Positions 6,353 to 8,725 of a DNA stretch of 8,725 nt are shown piece after piece. How positions within the stretch are numbered: position 1 is the stretch's first letter; each line of letters starts with the position of its first letter. The notes beneath the pieces are model-generated. The model saw only the letters and a program-made list of their open reading frames with translations, had not been told where the DNA came from and made no database searches. The translations under genes and the position numbers were made by a program. Source of the stretch: an uncultured Aquincola sp. (lineage in GTDB: Bacteria; Pseudomonadota; Gammaproteobacteria; Burkholderiales; Burkholderiaceae); NCBI GenBank assembly GCA_937883885.1, contig CAKZXL010000290.1:1-8725 (forward strand), given 5' to 3'.

Positions 6353-7172
6353 GCCGCCTGCACAGCTCCAGCGTCAGCGCGCTCTGGTTCATCGTGTAGA
6401 AGTGGATGCCCGGCGCGCCGCCAGCGATCAGGCGTTCGCACAGCGCGGTGATCACGTCCAGGCCGAAGGCGCGGATGGAGGCGGCGTCGTCCATGAAGCC
6501 TTCCATCTTCATCGCCACCCAGCGCGGAATCTCGATGCCGTCGCGCTGCGCGAACTGCGCGATGCGGGAGAAGTTGTGGAAGGGCATGATGCCCGGCACC
6601 ACCGGCGCTTCGGCGCCCAGCTTGCGCGTCTGCTCCACGAAGTGGAAGTAGGCGTCGGGGTTGAAGAAGAACTGCGTGATGGCGGCATTGGCGCCGGCCT
6701 TCACCTTGTCGGCGTAGTGCTGCAGGTCGCGCGCCGCGTAACGCTGCTCGGGGTGATATTCGGGGTAGGCCGCCACCTCGATCTGCCAGTCGTCGCCCTG
6801 CGTTTCGCGGATGAAGCGCACCAGCTCCGACGCATAGCGGAACTCGCCCGCGGTGGCGGTGCCGCTGGGCAGGTCGCCGCGCAGCGCCACGATGCGGCGG
6901 ATGTTCTGCGCCCGGTAGGTGGCCAGGATCTCGGCGATGTTCTGCCGCGTGGAGCCCACGCAGGACAGGTGCGGCGCGGCCTCGAAGCCGGCCTTGGCGA
7001 TGGCGCTGACGGTGGCCAGCGTCTTGTCGCGGGTGGCGCCGCCGGCGCCGTAGGTCACGCTGAAGAACTCGGGCTTCAGCGCGCCCAGCTCCTGCACCAC
7101 GGTCTTGAGCTTCTCGTCGCCCACCGGGGTGTTGGGCGGAAAGAACTCGAAGCTGATCGGCACGGTGTTCAT
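6336..7172 (-). CDS. metF: Methylenetetrahydrofolate reductase (NAD(P)H)
   Basis: This flavoprotein reduces 5,10-methylene-THF to 5-methyl-THF, the methyl donor for methionine synthase. The protein is 278 residues, slightly shorter than the E. coli enzyme. The TIM-barrel motifs appear in order: SFEFFPP (7-13) with catalytic Glu9 (equivalent to E. coli Glu28), SVTYGAGGATRDKT (38-51), HLSCVGSTR (68-76), ALRGDLP (96-102) with the FAD/folate-contacting Asp100, AAITQFFFN (163-171) with Gln167, and GIMPFHN (194-200). All expected catalytic residues are present. It starts 12 bp after the tlyA stop, preceded only by a weak CGAGA-like site and by an 18-bp palindrome in the tlyA end. It is probably the last gene of a vapBC-tlyA-metF transcript. 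Its final codons overlap the end of the PEP-CTERM gene on the other strand. Confidence 0.97.
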   Translation of the reverse strand: MNTVPISFEFFPPNTPVGDEKLKTVVQELGALKPEFFSVTYGAGGATRDKTLATVSAIAKAGFEAAPHLSCVGSTRQNIAEILATYRAQNIRRIVALRGDLPSGTATAGEFRYASELVRFIRETQGDDWQIEVAAYPEYHPEQRYAARDLQHYADKVKAGANAAITQFFFNPDAYFHFVEQTRKLGAEAPVVPGIMPFHNFSRIAQFAQRDGIEIPRWVAMKMEGFMDDAASIRAFGLDVITALCERLIAGGAPGIHFYTMNQSALTLELCRRLKLGA

Positions 7173-7184
7173 GGCTGTGTCTCG

Positions 7185-7913
7185 CTAGGTGCTTCGTGCA
7201 TGCACGAAGAATTCGGTATTGCCGTCGCCACCGGCGATCGGGCTTTGAAAGTAGTCGGCCACCTGCAGGCCCTGGGCCGCGCAGGCCTCGCGCAGCCGTT
7301 GTTCCACCACCGGGTAGGAAGCGGCGCTCTTGACCAGCCCGCCCTTGCCGATCTGCTCGGGCTGCAGCTCGAACTGCGGCTTGACCAGCATCAGCAGGTC
7401 GCCCTGCAGCAGCGGCGCCAGCGCGGGCAGCACCAGCGTCAGCGAGATGAAGGACAGGTCGCCGACGATGAGGCTGAAGCGCCCGAGCGACGCGTCCAGG
7501 TGCCGCGCGTTCACGCCTTCGATGGCCTGCACCCGCGGGTCTTGCCGCAGCCGCGGATGCAGCTGGCCATGGCCCACGTCGATGCCGGTGACCTGCGCCG
7601 CGCCGCGTGCCAGCAGCACGTCGGTGAAGCCGCCGGTGCTTTGGCCCACGTCCAGACAATGCCGGCCGCTCACGTCCAGCCCGGTGTGGGCCAGCGCGCC
7701 TTCCAGCTTGAGCCCGCCGCGCGACACCCAGCGCAGCTCGGCGTCGTCGGTCAGCGTCAACACGCTGCCCGGTGCCAGGTCTTCGCCGGCCTTGCGCACC
7801 ACACGCCCGCCTTGCGGGCCGGGCACCTGCACCGCGCCACGCTCGATCAGCCGCTGCGCGGCCGAGCGGGTGGGGGCCAGGCCCAGTTGCACGAGGAGCA
7901 GGTCGGCGCGCAT
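7185..7913 (-). CDS. tlyA: TlyA-family rRNA 2'-O-methyltransferase
   Basis: This is a 242-residue protein. An S4 RNA-binding domain covers about 1-60 (MRADLLLVQLGLAPTRSAAQ, 1-20). SRGGLKLEGAL (64-74) links it to an FtsJ/RrmJ-type methyltransferase domain with SAM motif CLDVGQSTGGFTDVLLARGA (86-105), IDVGHGQLHPRL (111-122), VGDLSFISL (150-158) and LVKPQFE (176-182). The expected K-D-K-E tetrad is present as K69, D152, K178 and E234. Characterised mycobacterial TlyA 2'-O-methylates ribosomal RNA; the 'hemolysin' name is historical. Substrate here is inferred. The ATG at 7913 has a strong GAGGG 5 bases upstream, and that site includes part of the VapC stop codon, so translation is probably coupled. 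metF follows by 12 bp, a pairing I recall as common in Burkholderiales. Confidence 0.95.
   Translation of the reverse strand: MRADLLLVQLGLAPTRSAAQRLIERGAVQVPGPQGGRVVRKAGEDLAPGSVLTLTDDAELRWVSRGGLKLEGALAHTGLDVSGRHCLDVGQSTGGFTDVLLARGAAQVTGIDVGHGQLHPRLRQDPRVQAIEGVNARHLDASLGRFSLIVGDLSFISLTLVLPALAPLLQGDLLMLVKPQFELQPEQIGKGGLVKSAASYPVVEQRLREACAAQGLQVADYFQSPIAGGDGNTEFFVHARST
7192..7209. promoter_or_regulatory. 18-bp perfect palindrome at the tlyA-metF junction
   Basis: CTTCGTGCA (7192-7200) is followed directly by its exact complement TGCACGAAG (7201-7209). It encodes tlyA residues Phe-Val-His-Ala-Arg-Ser and ends 4 bases before the tlyA stop and 19 bases before the metF ATG. In RNA it would form a 7-bp stem with loop CAUG. 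An exact 18-bp palindrome is expected about 0.03 times in a random sequence of this length. It may be an RNA processing or translation-control hairpin, or a protein site. Confidence 0.45.
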
Positions 7914-7918
7914 CGCGG

Positions 7919-7924
7919 CCCTCA
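7919..7924 (-). promoter_or_regulatory. tlyA Shine-Dalgarno overlapping the VapC stop codon
   Basis: On the minus strand TGAGGG contains the VapC stop TGA (7924-7922) and the GAGGG ribosome site of tlyA (7923-7919), with 5 bases to the tlyA ATG. Terminating ribosomes on vapC would be placed at the tlyA start, which supports translational coupling. Confidence 0.65.
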
Positions 7925-8371
7925 GTCCAGCGTGGCCAGGTGGCGTTGCGCCGCCTCGCCCAGCTGGCGGTCGAAGGTGAGCAGCGGACAGCGCAGCGCC
8001 GCGGCCAGGGCCAGGTAGCCGGCGTCATAAGCGGACAAGGCATAGCGCCCGGCCAGCGCCAGCACCAGGCGCAGGTCCACCTCGGCCCGTTGCAGCGCCA
8101 GACGGCCGAAGTCGTCCAGGGCCTCACCCGCCGCAGCCGCCGGCACGCCGCGGCGCACCTTGGTGGCGGCCACGCTGGCCACTTCCCAGTCGATCAAGGT
8201 GGGTGCATGCAGCGCATAACCGCGTGCGGCCTCGCGGGCCTGTTCGGCTTCAGGTTCACCGAACAGCAGCGCACACACCAGGCTGGCGTCCACCACGGCG
8301 GGCGGGCGGGCGTGGTACACGGGCGCCGGCTCGGCCACCAGCAGGGTGCGCGGCGCGCGGTCAGCGGCCAT
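7922..8371 (-). CDS. vapC: PIN-domain ribonuclease toxin (VapC family)
   Basis: This is a 149-residue toxin of a type II toxin-antitoxin pair; VapC enzymes are Mg2+-dependent RNases that cut tRNA or rRNA. All four PIN acidic residues are in place: D28 in VVDASLV, E63 in LIDWEVASVA, D116 in SAYDAGYLALA and D134 in LLTFDRQLG. The nuclease therefore appears intact. The chosen ATG (8371) lies inside the antitoxin gene and overlaps it by 11 bp, a normal toxin-antitoxin coupling, with a GAGG just upstream. The frame is open to 8467, but that extension lies wholly inside the antitoxin gene and is not PIN-like. About 25 residues precede the first PIN strand, longer than usual, so an internal GTG start cannot be excluded. 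tlyA follows by 8 bp. The target RNA is unknown. Confidence 0.9.
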   Translation of the reverse strand: MAADRAPRTLLVAEPAPVYHARPPAVVDASLVCALLFGEPEAEQAREAARGYALHAPTLIDWEVASVAATKVRRGVPAAAAGEALDDFGRLALQRAEVDLRLVLALAGRYALSAYDAGYLALAAALRCPLLTFDRQLGEAAQRHLATLD

Positions 8372-8678
8372 CGGCCTCGTCGCGCAACGCGCGCACGATG
8401 TCGGCCGAGCGGCCACTGTCCGCCGCCAGGCCACTGAAGCGGCTGCGGGCGCGCAGGGCCAGTTCATCCAGCGTCAACGAGTCCACGGCGGGCGCCGCTT
8501 GCGGCCGAGCGACCGCAGCCGGCACGCCGGCCGACGGGGCCGGTGTGTCGTCGCCCACGGCGGCGCCCAGCAGCGCCATCAGCTCGCCTTGCAGCGAACG
8601 GTGATGGCGCGCCGCACGCTCGCGCAGGCGCTGTGCCCAGGCGTCGGGCACCCCTTTGATGGACAGGTTGATGCTCAT
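8361..8678 (-). CDS. vapB: FitA-like ribbon-helix-helix antitoxin (VapB-type)
   Basis: This is a 105-residue DNA-binding antitoxin for the PIN toxin downstream. Residues 1-40 match the FitA-like ribbon-helix-helix fold: strand MSINLSIKGV, then helices PDAWAQRLRERAARHHRSLQ and GELMALLG. A Pro/Ala-rich linker (about 43-66) follows. The C-terminal helices SLTLDELALRARSR (67-80) and RSADIVRALRDEADGR (90-105) resemble the toxin-binding end of FitA/VapB proteins. It is longer than usual for the family because of the linker. The start at 8678 is chosen because the ribbon strand begins there and GAGG lies 5 bases upstream. An ATG at 8717 extends the frame but lies in the operator. The gene overlaps vapC by 11 bp, including its stop. 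Autoregulation through tandem repeats at 8696-8718 is likely. Confidence 0.87.
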   Translation of the reverse strand: MSINLSIKGVPDAWAQRLRERAARHHRSLQGELMALLGAAVGDDTPAPSAGVPAAVARPQAAPAVDSLTLDELALRARSRFSGLAADSGRSADIVRALRDEADGR

Positions 8679-8683
8679 GGCTG

Positions 8684-8687
8684 CCTC
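8684..8687 (-). promoter_or_regulatory. Antitoxin ribosome binding site
   Basis: GAGG on the minus strand, 5 bases before the ATG at 8678. It fixes the antitoxin start downstream of the operator rather than at 8717. Confidence 0.6.
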
Positions 8688-8693
8688 GGTTCC

Positions 8694-8720
8694 GCAATGG
8701 CGCCATTTTGGAGCCATTGC
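8694..8720 (-). promoter_or_regulatory. Tandem operator-like repeats and possible -10 of the vapBC promoter
   Basis: AATGGCGCCATT (8696-8707) is an exact 12-bp palindrome. TTTGGAGCCATT (8707-8718) repeats it at 9 of 12 positions, shifted by 11 bp. GCAATGGC (8694-8701) and GCCATTGC (8713-8720) bound the region as a perfect 8-bp inverted repeat. Ribbon-helix-helix dimers typically bind such sites one helical turn apart. Between them, on the minus strand, CAAAAT (8710-8705) matches a -10 box at 4 of 6 positions. The corresponding -35 would fall beyond the window. Confidence 0.55.
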
Positions 8721-8725
8721 GGGCC

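Noticed and set aside
7172..7191. SAH or SAM riboswitch upstream of metF
   Set aside because: Only 12 bp separate the stop of tlyA from metF. The palindrome alone does not resemble a known riboswitch aptamer.
6402..8018. 538-codon plus-strand frame opposite metF, tlyA and vapC
   Set aside because: It spans three recognised genes on the other strand, and its composition is low-complexity His/Gln/Gly/Ala. It is a shadow.
6163..8127. 654-codon minus-strand frame in another register over vapC, tlyA and metF
   Set aside because: It is Arg/Ala/Gly-rich without motifs and crosses real gene boundaries; the true frames carry intact catalytic residues.
8372..8467. N-terminal extension of the PIN toxin
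   Set aside because: It lies wholly inside the antitoxin gene, is Arg/Ala/Cys-rich and not PIN-like. The ATG at 8371 gives the usual short overlap.
8679..8717. N-terminal extension of the antitoxin from the ATG at 8717
   Set aside because: It would translate the operator repeats and precede the ribbon strand. The ATG at 8678 has a properly spaced GAGG.
1..8725. CRISPR array, tRNA, insertion sequence ends or attachment sites
   Set aside because: No spaced direct repeats, cloverleaf, transposase or flanking target duplications were seen on either strand by eye.

Overview
The window is GC-rich DNA with strong G/C third-position bias, which produces many long shadow frames. The gene families point to a betaproteobacterium of the order Burkholderiales, possibly Rubrivivax/Leptothrix/Ideonella-like. 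The indicators are a GcvA-type LysR regulator divergent from a DUF2917 gene, a PEP-CTERM surface protein, a tlyA-metF pair, and a soluble lytic transglycosylase next to an NDUFA9-like dehydrogenase. Genus is inference; family calls rest on motifs read from the translations. I see no tRNA, rRNA, CRISPR array, transposase or phage gene. No gene-free stretch exceeds 162 bases.

Left part (1-4018, all minus strand). An NAD-binding NDUFA9-like SDR (cut by the window edge) lies 36 bp downstream of a full-length periplasmic lytic transglycosylase, so the two probably share a transcript. Upstream of these is a LysR-type regulator. A 7-bp GC hairpin lies just after the LysR stop.

Middle (4019-5555). 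The LysR gene is divergent, across 95 bp, from a small DUF2917 protein. The DUF2917 gene converges on a TfoX-N-domain protein with 6 bp between stops; both stop codons lie in the arms of one small hairpin. The TfoX-like gene is divergent from a 5-formyltetrahydrofolate cyclo-ligase, and a 15-bp palindrome lies between them.

Right part (5573-8725). A secreted PEP-CTERM protein, probably with a choice-of-anchor Y domain, follows the cyclo-ligase by 17 bp. Its last 17 bases overlap, tail to tail, the end of metF. On the minus strand four genes are packed head to tail: a FitA-like ribbon-helix-helix antitoxin, a PIN-domain (VapC) toxin (11-bp overlap), tlyA (8-bp gap) and metF (12-bp gap). The VapC stop codon is embedded in the tlyA Shine-Dalgarno sequence. 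Upstream of the antitoxin are two tandem 12-bp operator-like repeats in 11-bp register. An exact 18-bp palindrome separates tlyA from metF.

Functional links. The cyclo-ligase (5-formyl-THF to 5,10-methenyl-THF) and MetF (5,10-methylene-THF to 5-methyl-THF) both serve the one-carbon folate pool. The most notable arrangement is a toxin-antitoxin module apparently driving, or at least translationally coupled to, an rRNA methyltransferase family gene and metF. This could place methionine/folate metabolism under an autoregulated toxin-antitoxin promoter. That is an inference from spacing and sequence signals, not a demonstrated system.
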